Shown in pieces: positions 24,242 through 33,100 of a stretch of DNA of 63,499 nucleotides (position 1 is the first letter of the stretch; each line of letters begins with the position of its first letter). Position numbers and translations under genes: made by a program. The notes under the pieces were generated by a model. The model was given only the letters and a program-made list of their open reading frames with translations, was not told where the DNA came from and made no database searches. Source of the DNA: Clostridiales bacterium (GTDB taxonomy: Bacteria > Bacillota > Clostridia > Christensenellales > CAG-138). The DNA is taken from contig SFIR01000009.1 of NCBI GenBank assembly GCA_004556165.1, positions 1 to 63,499 of the forward strand, written 5' to 3'.

Positions 24242-26494
24242 TTGTTTGCTAAGGTTATAGTCGATATTTCAAATTCAAACGTGGATAAGCTGTTCACCTA
24301 CTCCGTACCCGAAGAGCTTGAGCTCAGGGTCGGTCATCATGTACTCGTACCATTTGGCCGCGGAAATAAACCCGTTGAGGGCTTCGTACTCGAACTGTGC
24401 GAACAGGCAGATACTTCATTTACTGTAAAGCCCATCATCAAAAAGATTGAACCGTATACCGTGCTTCTGCCCGAACAAATAGAGCTTGCCGACTGGATAA
24501 CGAGGGCATATCACTGCACCAGGGCCGACGCACTTCGGGTTATGATACCGGCAAAGCTCCGTGGGTCAAGAATAAAAGAAAAAACCGTGCGGACGCTTCG
24601 TATAGCGGATGGTATTGATACAGCCGCATTTCGCTCTTCGATGCTGAAGAAGGACGGTACGCCCCGTTCCCCTAAGCAGCTTGAAGTATTCGATCTGCTT
24701 GCTTCATCGGGCGCCGAGTTTACAGTTTCCGACATCAATGCTTATATTCCCGGCGCATCCGCTGCAATAACCGCGCTTATTGAAAAGGGAGCTGTTACGG
24801 AGGCCGGCCGCGTCACCTTTCGCAGCCCTTTCAGCGGAAGCATCAGATTCGATGAGCCCCCGGAACTGACAGCGGAACAGAAAAAGGCTCTTGATATAAT
24901 CAACTCGGCAGCTACCGGAAGATGCATACTTCTTCACGGAGTCACAGGAAGCGGCAAGACCGAGGTCTATATGCAGGCGATCTCCGAAGTGTTCAATGCA
25001 GGCGGCGGCGCGATAGTACTCGTGCCGGAGATTTCGCTTACCCCGCAGACAACGGATCGATTCCGCGGCAGATTCGGCAATAATGTTGCGGTGCTTCACA
25101 GCCATTTGAGCGACGGCGAACGCTTCGATGAATGGCGCAGAATCCGCTTCGGTAAAGCCCGTGTAGTTGTCGGCGCAAGATCGGCAGTATTTGCGCCCGT
25201 TGAAAATCTCAAGCTTATAATCATTGATGAAGAGCATGAGCCGAGCTATCAATCCGAATTGACTCCCAAATACTCCGCTGCAGAGGTTGCGTTAAGAAGA
25301 ATCAAATATGTCGGAGCAAGGCTCGTCCTGGGCAGTGCAACGCCGTCTTTAGCAGATTACTATAAAGCCAAGCGCGGAAAATACCTGCTTGCTGAGCTGC
25401 CTCACCGAATAAACGGCATTCCCATGCCCGAAGTAGATATCATAGATATGCGAGCTGAATTTCTCGGCGGAAACGACAGTATTTTCTCTGCCGCGCTCCG
25501 TGAAAGGCTGGAGAGCTGTTTGGAGAATTCAGAACAGGCCATTCTGTTTCTCAACAGGCGCGGATATTCTTCCCATGCCGAATGCAGAGCGTGCGGCTTC
25601 GTGTTTAACTGCCCGAATTGTGATGTTGCGCTCACATATCATAAGCATGATGATACTCTTCGCTGCCACTACTGCGGTGCGTGCTATGCCATGCCGAAAA
25701 AATGCCCCAACTGCGGACAGGAATACATAAAGTATACAGGCATCGGCACGCAGCAGGTCGAGGAACAGCTGATTAAGCTCTTTCCGAAAGTCCGCTGCCT
25801 GCGAATGGATACGGATACGACTGTCGGGAAAACCTCGCATAGGGACATTCTTTCTGCATTTGCATCCGGCAAAGCCGATGTTCTTATAGGTACGCAGATG
25901 GTAGCAAAAGGGCTTGATATCCCGAATGTTACGCTTGTCGGCGTCATATTTGCCGATTCGACGCTCTTCCATTCCGATTACCGAAGCAGTGAACGCACCT
26001 TCCAGCTGCTAACTCAGGTCGCAGGCCGAGCAGGGCGTGCGGATAAGACCGGAAGGGTCGTCATACAGACCAATGCGCCCGAGCATAGAGCGATAAGGCT
26101 TTGCAAGAATCATGATTACTGTTCATTCTATAATCTTGAGATCGCCGACCGTCTCCATACCCTTTTTCCACCGTTTGCAGTGTTCATTCGTGCAATGTTC
26201 ATTGGCAAGGAGGAGGAAGCGGCAGCGAAAGCTGCCGACGGGTTTTCAAACGGTGTGACAAATGCGATTCTCGGTACGCTTTCCGCTCTTGGCGCCAGAA
26301 ACGAACTCATTTTCGTCGTCCCGGGACCTGCACCGATAAAGCGTCGAAATAATGAATACAGGTATTGCGTCATCATCAAGCTTGCAAGAACGGCGCATAC
26401 CGCTGTCGCCGTAAATGCCATATATAAATTCGGTGATGATTTTGATGATGAATACTATAAAGGGGTCGAAATTAATCCCACTGAAATGCTATGA
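24242..26494 (+). CDS. priA: primosomal protein N' (replication restart helicase PriA)
   Basis: 750 aa. Restarts replication at collapsed forks. N-terminal 3'-end-binding domain (1-110), winged helix, helicase core with Walker A GVTGSGKT near 237, DEEH (Walker B) near 328, zinc-binding cysteines in CRACGFVFNCPNC and CHYCG...CPNCG (residues 445-495), motif V/VI TQMVAKGLD and QVAGRAGR. TTG start with AAAGGAGG upstream. The GNAT gene start overlaps its stop (ATGA). Confidence 0.97.
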   Translation: MFAKVIVDISNSNVDKLFTYSVPEELELRVGHHVLVPFGRGNKPVEGFVLELCEQADTSFTVKPIIKKIEPYTVLLPEQIELADWITRAYHCTRADALRVMIPAKLRGSRIKEKTVRTLRIADGIDTAAFRSSMLKKDGTPRSPKQLEVFDLLASSGAEFTVSDINAYIPGASAAITALIEKGAVTEAGRVTFRSPFSGSIRFDEPPELTAEQKKALDIINSAATGRCILLHGVTGSGKTEVYMQAISEVFNAGGGAIVLVPEISLTPQTTDRFRGRFGNNVAVLHSHLSDGERFDEWRRIRFGKARVVVGARSAVFAPVENLKLIIIDEEHEPSYQSELTPKYSAAEVALRRIKYVGARLVLGSATPSLADYYKAKRGKYLLAELPHRINGIPMPEVDIIDMRAEFLGGNDSIFSAALRERLESCLENSEQAILFLNRRGYSSHAECRACGFVFNCPNCDVALTYHKHDDTLRCHYCGACYAMPKKCPNCGQEYIKYTGIGTQQVEEQLIKLFPKVRCLRMDTDTTVGKTSHRDILSAFASGKADVLIGTQMVAKGLDIPNVTLVGVIFADSTLFHSDYRSSERTFQLLTQVAGRAGRADKTGRVVIQTNAPEHRAIRLCKNHDYCSFYNLEIADRLHTLFPPFAVFIRAMFIGKEEEAAAKAADGFSNGVTNAILGTLSALGARNELIFVVPGPAPIKRRNNEYRYCVIIKLARTAHTAVAVNAIYKFGDDFDDEYYKGVEINPTEML

Positions 26495-27324
26495 AGAAAT
26501 CTGCTGAATTTGTTGAGCTCACAAAAAGGGGAAATAAACTTGCCAAAAGATTCGCGTGCGAAACGAGTCTATGCCATTATCTAAGCATACTTGAGGGAAA
26601 TACTCGCGGAAAAGTGTATGTGAACTCCGCATCCGATCCGAGCTTTGCCGCTGTATACAGCTATCTGTACAAGGGCTTTCAGATAATGGGTTCTCCCATC
26701 ATCGGGACGGATGAATATGTTGCGCTTCGCATGCTGTTTGAGAAAGAACTGATCCCCAAGCTTCTCAAAAACGAACATGTCGGTGAAGTTTCCTATTCAT
26801 GCGATACGGAAGCGCTGCTTGAAAATATGCATATCGCTTTCTTCGATAAGGAACAGTACGAGCAGGAATACTGCCTGTATACCCACCGCCCGGGAAGTCC
26901 GACGCCTGCTTTTGAGAATACCGAATACAAAACGCAGAGAATCACAAAGGAGTTTATTGAAAGCAATGTAGAATTCAGTCTCGTGCTGCAGGATGAGATA
27001 TTGAGATCATATTCGTCGATCGATGCTTTTCTGAAGCAAGGCCTCGGTTATGTTGCGCTCGATGGGGAAAGGATCATTGCAAATCTGATTTCAAGCGGAA
27101 GCTATGAAAAGAGCATAGTGCTCGGTGCCGATACCGACAGCGAATACAGATGCCGAAGAATAGCTGCATCACTGCTTCGTTCAGCCCAATGCTATGCTGA
27201 CGAGCACGGTCTTTCGCTCGTTTGGGAATGCAATAAGGATAATATCGCATCGGTCGGCACGGCAGAGAAATGCAGCCTTGAGCGAAGATTCACCTATCCC
27301 GTGCGCTGGTTTGAGCTAAAATAA
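26491..27324 (+). CDS. GNAT-family acetyltransferase
   Basis: 277 aa. The C-terminal part (about 170-270) has the GNAT layout: a beta strand GYVALDGERIIANLIS, then GADTDSEYRCRRIAASLLRSAQ, the place of the acetyl-CoA-binding Q/RxxGxG/A loop, and a helix leading to LVWECNKDNIASVGTAEKCS. It resembles the long two-part GNAT proteins of Firmicutes. Substrate unknown. Overlaps priA by 4 bp, so probably translationally coupled. Confidence 0.75.
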   Translation: MKKSAEFVELTKRGNKLAKRFACETSLCHYLSILEGNTRGKVYVNSASDPSFAAVYSYLYKGFQIMGSPIIGTDEYVALRMLFEKELIPKLLKNEHVGEVSYSCDTEALLENMHIAFFDKEQYEQEYCLYTHRPGSPTPAFENTEYKTQRITKEFIESNVEFSLVLQDEILRSYSSIDAFLKQGLGYVALDGERIIANLISSGSYEKSIVLGADTDSEYRCRRIAASLLRSAQCYADEHGLSLVWECNKDNIASVGTAEKCSLERRFTYPVRWFELK

Positions 27325-27353
27325 ATATATTGTCTTTTCTTTTCAAAAAAGTA

Positions 27354-27381
27354 TTGACAATTGACTCCGGTTCATTATAAT
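27354..27381 (+). promoter_or_regulatory. promoter of perR-reverse rubrerythrin
   Basis: TTGACA (27354-27359), 16-bp spacer, TATAAT (27376-27381). Confidence 0.85.
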
Positions 27382-27389
27382 AAGATTAA
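27375..27389 (+). promoter_or_regulatory. possible PerR box overlapping the -10
   Basis: TTATAATAAGATTAA matches 11 of 14 positions of the known PerR consensus TTATAATnATTATAA. It covers the -10 element, where bound PerR would block transcription. The region is AT-rich, so chance similarity is possible. Confidence 0.45.
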
Positions 27390-27411
27390 GAACTATTCCT
27401 AAGGCAGACCG

Positions 27412-27792
27412 ATGACCAAGCAAAGAGCTTTGATCAAAAAAATAGTTTACGACTCCTATAGTCATCCCACCGCAGTAGCTATCTATGAGGAAGCAAAAAA
27501 GGTTCTGTCCTCAATAGCGCTCGGGACTGTCTATCGCAATCTCAATCTGATGGTCGAGTCCGGTGAGATCAGAAGGATTAGTATTCCCGGTCAACCCGAT
27601 AGGTTCGATAAGACGCTTACACCGCATGGACATATGCAGTGTACTGAATGCGGCAGGGTTTTCGATTTCTTTATCGACAACCTTGAGCGCGACATCCATG
27701 AATGTACGGGAGCTGACGTACTCTCTTTTGAGCTGAGCGTGCAGATAATATGCGCCGATTGCATTAAAAAGAGGACCGCTTCTTGTTCATAA
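27412..27792 (+). CDS. perR: Fur-family peroxide regulator, PerR-like
   Basis: 126 aa. Winged-helix DNA-binding N-terminus (HPTAVAIYEEAKKV, GTVYRNLNLMVESGEI), then the metal-sensing dimer domain with DRFDKTLTPHGHMQCTECGRVFDF. Structural zinc cysteines are CTECG and CADCIK (CxxC pairs). The His/Asp pattern around TPHGH and the short length fit PerR rather than Fur. It likely represses itself and the reverse rubrerythrin gene and is released when H2O2 oxidises a metal-bound His. Confidence 0.88.
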   Translation: MTKQRALIKKIVYDSYSHPTAVAIYEEAKKVLSSIALGTVYRNLNLMVESGEIRRISIPGQPDRFDKTLTPHGHMQCTECGRVFDFFIDNLERDIHECTGADVLSFELSVQIICADCIKKRTASCS

Positions 27793-27824
27793 TAAAGATA
27801 ATAAATCAATTGGAGGTTTTTTGA

Positions 27825-28370
27825 ATGAAAAAGTTTGTTTGTTCCGTATGTGGTTATGTACACACCGGTGAGACCGCACCCGCCGAATGCCCCGTTTGCC
27901 ATGCTCCTGCTTCCAAGTTCATTGAGCAGGCTGCCGAAATGAGCTGGGCCTCCGAGCATGTTGTCGGTGTTGCACAGGGCGCTCCCGAAGATATTATGAA
28001 GGATCTCCGCGCAAACTTCAACGGCGAATGCTGCGAAGTAGGTATGTACCTTGCAATGGCAAGAGTTGCACATCGTGAAGGCTATCCCGAGATCGGTATG
28101 TACTGGGAGAAGGCCGCTTACGAAGAAGCAGAGCATGCAGCAAAGTTTGCAGAGCTTCTCGGCGAAGTCGTAACCGACAGCACCAAGAAGAATCTCGAAA
28201 TGCGTGTTGAAGCCGAGAATGGCGCAACAATGGGCAAGACCGATCTTGCAAAGCGTGCAAAGGCTCTCAACCTCGATGCTATTCATGATACCGTTCATGA
28301 AATGGCAAGGGATGAAGCTCGTCACGGCAAGGCATTCCAGGGCCTGCTCAAGAGGTATTTCGGCGAGTAA
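27825..28370 (+). CDS. reverse rubrerythrin (H2O2/O2 detoxification)
   Basis: 181 aa. The rubredoxin-like FeCys4 domain is at the N-terminus (CSVCG...CPVCH, residues 6-26), followed by the ferritin-like diiron domain (EVGMYLAMARVAHREGYPEIG, KAAYEEAEHA, EMARDEARHG). This domain order is reversed relative to classic rubrerythrin, as in the Clostridium reverse rubrerythrins that reduce H2O2 and O2 with NADH-derived electrons. 32 bp after perR, with a strong ribosome site; marks a strict anaerobe's oxygen defence. Confidence 0.93.
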   Translation: MKKFVCSVCGYVHTGETAPAECPVCHAPASKFIEQAAEMSWASEHVVGVAQGAPEDIMKDLRANFNGECCEVGMYLAMARVAHREGYPEIGMYWEKAAYEEAEHAAKFAELLGEVVTDSTKKNLEMRVEAENGATMGKTDLAKRAKALNLDAIHDTVHEMARDEARHGKAFQGLLKRYFGE

Positions 28371-28394
28371 AGCACTGTTAATTCAGCAAAATTT

Positions 28395-28429
28395 AAGAGA
28401 TATGCAGTTTTGCCGCATATCTCTTTTTG
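28395..28429 (+). terminator. terminator after reverse rubrerythrin
   Basis: AAGAGATATGC / GCATATCTCTT stem with T run. Confidence 0.85.
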
Positions 28430-28756
28430 TTAATAATATTTTCTCAATGCAATGAAACCCTCAAAACAGGAATCGGTTTTGAGAGTTTCGATATGTTTAG
28501 ACTTCTGTAAAGACCTATTGATTATTATGCATAGGAAAAAGCGACGGTAAGCCGATTTCGGTACTCCGTCGTATTCGATATTCCGTTAAGGGATTGAAAT
28601 AGAGAGATACGTAAAGCTGCATGCGGAAGATATTGACATTTGCCTGCCTTTATGATGCTTGCATCCCCGATATGACAATTATTGCGCTCCGATAAGGCTT
28701 ACAGTGAAATTCGATAATGCAGTTTGCCATGAATAAGCTGGATATAGATATAATGC
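28430..28756. other. non-coding spacer with two strong hairpins
   Basis: No ORF with a ribosome site is visible on either strand. Two inverted repeats stand out: GAAAC-CCTCAAAAC / GTTTTGAG-AGTTTC (about 28454-28488), and CGACGG...CCGTCG enclosing CCGA/TCGG (about 28551-28581). They could belong to a small RNA, be remnants of repeats, or be chance. Confidence 0.4.
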
Positions 28757-28785
28757 TTGAAAGTGAACGGTTTATTTGATACAAT
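28757..28785 (+). promoter_or_regulatory. promoter of the 5'-nucleotidase gene
   Basis: TTGAAA (28757-28762), 17-bp spacer, TACAAT (28780-28785). Confidence 0.75.
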
Positions 28786-28815
28786 ACGATAACGGATTGA
28801 ATAAGGAGAAAAACT

Positions 28816-30312
28816 ATGGCAGATTTCAGGAAACTGACAATACTTCATTCCAATGATATTCACGGTGATTTTCTTGCCGAACAGGTCGATGATAAATACG
28901 TTGGCGGTGTTGCAATGCTTTCGGATTATGTAAGCAGAGTCAGAAGCGAAGAGGAGAACGTAATTTATGCGGTCGCAGGCGATATGTTCCGCGGTTCAAT
29001 AATCGACAGCGAATACAAGGGCATTTCAACCGTTGACATCATGAACATGCTCGCTCCCGATGTTGCATGCCTTGGGAACCACGAGCTTGACTACGGGATT
29101 GCGCATCTTCTTTTCCTCGAAAAGTGCGCAAGCTTTCCCATTGTAAATGCAAATATCTATATTAAGACGACAGGCACAAGGCTGTTCAATTCGCATACCA
29201 TCCTTGAGGTCGGAGGAATGAAGATCCTATTTATCGGTCTTCTCACCGAGGAGATAATGGCAGGTGCCAAGAGCGACATGCTTTTGGGCACATTCATCGG
29301 CGTTGAGGATGCTGCTAAGGAAGTAGGGCGCATAATCAACAGCTACAAGACCATGGATATTGACTTCACGGTGCTTCTCACCCACATTGGTTTTGAGGAG
29401 GATATGAAGCTTGCTTCAATTCTTGATCCGGAGTGGGGCGTTGATGCCATTATCGGCGGTCACACGCATACATGCCTCAAAGAACCTGCAGAGGTCAACA
29501 ACGTTCTGATAGTTCAGGCAGGTACGGGTACGGATATGATAGGAAGGTTTGACCTCGTGGTGGACTGCGATAACAACAGGATTGAAAGCTTCACCTGGCG
29601 AATGGATCCCATTAACGATACCACCTGCATCCCTGATCCCGCCATTGACGGCTTGATTTCAAATTATAAAAGCAAGACCGATGAAAAATACGGAAAGATT
29701 CTTACAAGATTCGATAGAAAGCTTACTCATCCCCGCCGCGAGCAGGAAACCGAACTCGGCAACCTCTTTGCCGATGCAATGAACGAAATGTTGGGTACCG
29801 ACATCTCTCTTGTAGGTTCCGGCAGTATTCGTGTTGAGGAGATGGGCCCCATCATCACCATTCAGAACATGATGGAGTGCTTCCCCTATGATGATAAGGT
29901 GTATATGCTGAAGCTCAGCGGTTATGATCTTCGCCGTGGCTTTGAATATATCTGCCGTGACGAGATGATAAAGGGCCATACCGAGTTCTATCAGGTGTCA
30001 AAGCAGGTCCGCATTGTTTACGACTATAATTCGAAGCAGCTTACCGAGTTCACTGTAAACGGTAAGCCTGTCAACGATGATGATGTATTCACTGTTTCCA
30101 TGCAGCAATACCACGCATACAACATTGCGACCACGATGAATATGGAGCCGGATAGGGTACCTCCCGATAACAGCTTCAGGTGCATTGCCACATCAGCATA
30201 TGATGTGTTGGAGGAGTATCTTAGAACCAAACCCCACCTGAACGCCCATATTGAGGGCAGAATTACACTAAAGAATATGCCGCCTCAGTATTACAGCGGC
30301 AGGATAGAATGA
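28816..30312 (+). CDS. 5'-nucleotidase / UshA-family metallophosphoesterase, apparently cytoplasmic
   Basis: 498 aa. Dinuclear-metal phosphatase core (1-270) with ILHSNDIHGDF, AGDMFRG, GNHELDYG, LLTHIGFEED and GGHTHTC, then the 5'-nucleotidase C-terminal substrate-binding domain (about 300-480; ELGNLFADAMNE). Most UshA/YfkN-type proteins are exported, but this one starts directly with the catalytic domain and has no signal peptide, so it may act on nucleotides or cyclic nucleotides in the cytoplasm. ATG 28816 follows AAGGAGAAAAA. Confidence 0.9.
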   Translation: MADFRKLTILHSNDIHGDFLAEQVDDKYVGGVAMLSDYVSRVRSEEENVIYAVAGDMFRGSIIDSEYKGISTVDIMNMLAPDVACLGNHELDYGIAHLLFLEKCASFPIVNANIYIKTTGTRLFNSHTILEVGGMKILFIGLLTEEIMAGAKSDMLLGTFIGVEDAAKEVGRIINSYKTMDIDFTVLLTHIGFEEDMKLASILDPEWGVDAIIGGHTHTCLKEPAEVNNVLIVQAGTGTDMIGRFDLVVDCDNNRIESFTWRMDPINDTTCIPDPAIDGLISNYKSKTDEKYGKILTRFDRKLTHPRREQETELGNLFADAMNEMLGTDISLVGSGSIRVEEMGPIITIQNMMECFPYDDKVYMLKLSGYDLRRGFEYICRDEMIKGHTEFYQVSKQVRIVYDYNSKQLTEFTVNGKPVNDDDVFTVSMQQYHAYNIATTMNMEPDRVPPDNSFRCIATSAYDVLEEYLRTKPHLNAHIEGRITLKNMPPQYYSGRIE

Positions 30313-30380
30313 GCAAGCCTAATTGCCTTTTAAGATTGAATCCCGTTTCATTGCCAACCGAAGCAGGGTTAGGAATCATT

Positions 30381-31082
30381 CTATATTGATTCAAAGTCGA
30401 TCCGGAAAACACGAATCGGAGTCGGCTCATTATAGGCAACAGAAATAACATTGCGGTGATCGAGTTCAATCAGAATAGATGCTGTAGGAAGGGAAGAAGT
30501 GTCGATTTCGGAGGGAATGAACTGTTCGCGGTTATTCAGCTTGTAAATGCTTTCCTTTGCGGTCCATAGCTTCAGAAAACCGACATGATCGCAGCAGATC
30601 ACAGGCTCATCATTCGGAGACAGGATGCGCCTCATCAATCTTTTGGGTATAGAATTATTCTTAAAAGCAAAAGCATCTGCATCTTCAATATCAATTCCTA
30701 CATCTGAATCGGATACTGCAACAGCCGCTGATGTTTTAGTGTGAGAAATTGAGAAGAACAGGGAAGAGCTGACCCATTTTCCGGAGGCGAGCTTATGCGG
30801 CGAAAGCTCCTGCATACTCATATCAAATGAGTGTTTAATCGCAATTTCAAGCAGCTTCCATGCAGTGTAAGACTGTGAACGAGCATGGTCGAGCTTAATG
30901 CTTCTGAGATAATCGTTACGCTCGGGAGGGAACAGACCGGGGTCATCGGGACATGGAACCAAAGAAGAAAAATAAATATCAAGAATATGGTCACTACCGG
31001 GGAGAATTCCGGCGTGATCATTAGAATAGGCAATATCGTCAATACAGTTTGTTTTATTTATCCGAAAGCTCTTTGTTTCCAT
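30381..31082 (-). CDS. 4'-phosphopantetheinyl transferase (Sfp-like)
   Basis: 233 aa. Transfers phosphopantetheine from CoA to a carrier protein. Motifs: SISHTKTSAAVAVS, DVGIDIED (Mg-binding GIDIE), and the catalytic WTAKESIYKL (WxxKES/A). The size and motifs fit the Sfp type, which serves secondary-metabolite or fatty-acid carriers, rather than the short AcpS. No NRPS/PKS is in the window. I prefer the ATG at 31082: the promoter -10 (31107-31112) would place the mRNA start at the other ATG, 31100, leaving no leader. Confidence 0.85.
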   Translation of the reverse strand: METKSFRINKTNCIDDIAYSNDHAGILPGSDHILDIYFSSLVPCPDDPGLFPPERNDYLRSIKLDHARSQSYTAWKLLEIAIKHSFDMSMQELSPHKLASGKWVSSSLFFSISHTKTSAAVAVSDSDVGIDIEDADAFAFKNNSIPKRLMRRILSPNDEPVICCDHVGFLKLWTAKESIYKLNNREQFIPSEIDTSSLPTASILIELDHRNVISVAYNEPTPIRVFRIDFESI

Positions 31083-31106
31083 TATTCCGTACACCGCCAT
31101 AACTTG

Positions 31107-31135
31107 ATTTTAGCATAATAAACTGATTGATTCAA
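31107..31135 (-). promoter_or_regulatory. promoter of the phosphopantetheinyl transferase gene
   Basis: Minus strand TTGAAT (31130-31135), 17-bp spacer, TAAAAT (31107-31112). Confidence 0.6.
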
Positions 31136-31196
31136 CGATTCTCGATAATCTGATTGCCCGGAATCGGCTGTTCCGGACGTAGAACGGGCAGTATGA

Positions 31197-31202
31197 TATA
31201 AT
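31197..31202 (+). promoter_or_regulatory. -10 element for the transglutaminase-like lipoprotein gene
   Basis: TATAAT 85 bp before the gene; no good -35 is seen at 17 bp. Confidence 0.4.
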
Positions 31203-31286
31203 CCTGACGGAACAGGCTCGTAAAGCGGCCTTTCCGAGTATAGAATTATTGTCCTCCTTTACGGGAAAGAAAGGATTGAGAGTATT

Positions 31287-32657
31287 ATGAGAAAGCCCAT
31301 TTGCATCTTTATGGTGTTATTGCTCCTGCTCACATTTCCGCATTTTGGATGCAGCGACAGCAGGCCGACCGACACTCCGAGCGAAGCACCGGTCAGCTCA
31401 CTCATTCCCACCGAAGCTCCCACACATCGGAAGGAGGAGCCGATCGGTGGCTATGAGCTTTCCGTTTTCGGTGATGTATTGACTGTTTTTCTGTCCGCGG
31501 AGCAAGGGAATTGGAAGATGGAGGGTTCTGCTCCGGAAATCCTCGATGTTAATGCTTACGGTATCTTTGATCGCTGCGCGTTATTCGAAATCACGCCCGT
31601 TGAGAGCGGCAATTGCGCGCTCCTTTTCTGCTGTGAAAGAGATGGAGAAACAATATCCCATTGCAGGCTTGAGATCTTTGTTAATGAAGCATATGGCCTT
31701 GAGGTGGTGTTCTCCGATGTTGAGGCCGGAACAGCGCCGGATGACACCAAGGTCAGTGAGCCGATAGATTATGTGCTTGATTATGAAAAGTATCCGGAGA
31801 TGCTTAAGGAATACCTTGGAGAAAAGCTGATTTCCGATGCGCAGCTGGTTATCCGAGCGTTTCTTAACGGCGAGACCTCGGCAGCGGTTTCACCCGTTGG
31901 CGATGCATATGGATATGCAAATTCGATTGGCTGCGCAATCAGTCTTATGTGTCCGCCATTTGAGGCTCTTACTGATTACAATGCGCTCAGGGCTTTCAGC
32001 AATGGAAGGCTTAACTGGAGCTTTCTTGGAACTTGGGATGAAACTTGTGCCGCGCTTTCGAATTTTGAAGCAAGAGTCAACGAAATAATGGAATGCATTG
32101 ATGAGAGGGACGGAGAAACAGCTAAGGCGATGCTGCTCTATTACGAGCTTACTAAGGATTCCTGTTACGACTATGTCTTTTTTGAATCAACAGACAATAC
32201 ACCTGAGCAGGAAAGGATAGTGCCTTCGGCATACAACGCCATTGTCAACCGAAGCGGAATCTGCACATCGTTTGCACAAGCCTTGACATTTCTCTATTCG
32301 CAGGCAGGAATTGATTCCATCCCGATGAGCGGCAATGCTCCTGAAAGCTTTCATATGTGGTCAATGGTCAAGCTCGGTGAAGACTTGTTCTTTATGGATC
32401 CCACATGGGATCTTGGCGGCGGCTTCAAATATTTCGGAATTACCGCCGATGAAAGATGCGGATGGGCAGGCGGCTTTGATGCATCCAGCTTCTATTTCTG
32501 CGGACAAACTCTTGACCTAAGCAGCACCGTCATATCCGAACGCTTTTCTGCACTGCATCAGAGCCTTGGTGTAGGAAACGCCGAGTTTAAGCTCTTTCAT
32601 TCAACACAGCTTGCTGTATTCTGCCATGGCGCATATACTTTCGACTGCACAGAGTGA
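31287..32657 (+). CDS. lipoprotein with transglutaminase/protease-like domain
   Basis: 456 aa. Lipoprotein signal (FMVLLLLLTFPHFGC, Cys near residue 22) followed by a Ser/Thr/Pro-rich linker (TDTPSEAP...PTEAPT). The C-terminal half contains a transglutaminase-like core with the catalytic triad: Cys in RSGICTSFAQALTFLYSQAG (near 335), His in SFHMWSMV, and Asp in MDPTWD. Such extracellular domains act as cysteine proteases or cross-linking enzymes on surface proteins or peptidoglycan. The N-terminal half is an unrecognised beta-rich region. Substrate unknown. Confidence 0.85.
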   Translation: MRKPICIFMVLLLLLTFPHFGCSDSRPTDTPSEAPVSSLIPTEAPTHRKEEPIGGYELSVFGDVLTVFLSAEQGNWKMEGSAPEILDVNAYGIFDRCALFEITPVESGNCALLFCCERDGETISHCRLEIFVNEAYGLEVVFSDVEAGTAPDDTKVSEPIDYVLDYEKYPEMLKEYLGEKLISDAQLVIRAFLNGETSAAVSPVGDAYGYANSIGCAISLMCPPFEALTDYNALRAFSNGRLNWSFLGTWDETCAALSNFEARVNEIMECIDERDGETAKAMLLYYELTKDSCYDYVFFESTDNTPEQERIVPSAYNAIVNRSGICTSFAQALTFLYSQAGIDSIPMSGNAPESFHMWSMVKLGEDLFFMDPTWDLGGGFKYFGITADERCGWAGGFDASSFYFCGQTLDLSSTVISERFSALHQSLGVGNAEFKLFHSTQLAVFCHGAYTFDCTE

Positions 32658-32754
32658 CGGGCTGTGCATGCGGCATAATAAATCATGTGCATGAAAAGAA
32701 TGTATGGGCTTGGGTGACTGCGAATTATTCCATTGCTGCGTATGATAGAAAATA

Positions 32755-32800
32755 CAAATAAGCAAGTCGTTTATAAAACAAAACGACTTGCTTATTTTTG
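32755..32800. terminator. terminator of the tRNA-Ser pair (bidirectional)
   Basis: AAATAAGCAAGTCGTTT / AAACGACTTGCTTATTT, a 17-bp perfect stem beside A/T runs, right after tRNA-Ser(GCT) on the minus strand. Confidence 0.85.
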
Positions 32801-32891
32801 GCGGAGAAGGAGGGATTTGAACCCTCGCGCCCCTTCGCAGAGCCTACTCCCTTAGCAGGGGAGCCCCTTACAGCCACTTGGGTACTTCTCC
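32799..32891 (-). tRNA. tRNA-Ser (anticodon GCT)
   Basis: 93-nt class II tRNA on the minus strand: acceptor GGAGAAG/CTTCTCC, anticodon loop CTGCTAA, long variable arm, encoded CCA. Confidence 0.95.
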
Positions 32892-32898
32892 AAAATTC

Positions 32899-32987
32899 TG
32901 GCGGAGAGAGAGGGATTCGAACCCCCGGTGCCTTGCGGCATCACTGGTTTTCAAGACCAGCTCCATAAACCACTCGGACATCTCTCC
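32899..32987 (-). tRNA. tRNA-Ser (anticodon TGA)
   Basis: 89-nt class II tRNA on the minus strand: acceptor GGAGAGA/TCTCTCC, anticodon loop CTTGAAA, variable arm ATGCCGCAAGGCA, encoded CCA. 7 bp from the neighbouring tRNA-Ser; both share one promoter. Confidence 0.95.
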
Positions 32988-33004
32988 CTATTCACAACAG
33001 CGGT

Positions 33005-33033
33005 ATTATAACAGACGCCGTTAGGAATGTCAA
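33005..33033 (-). promoter_or_regulatory. promoter of the tRNA-Ser pair
   Basis: TTGACA (33028-33033), 17-bp spacer, TATAAT (33005-33010), minus strand; full consensus. Confidence 0.88.
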
Positions 33034-33100
33034 CCATAATTTTGCCATCATAAACATATATAATTTTTAAGCTCGCTGTTTTCTCTGTGGTTCGGAAATA

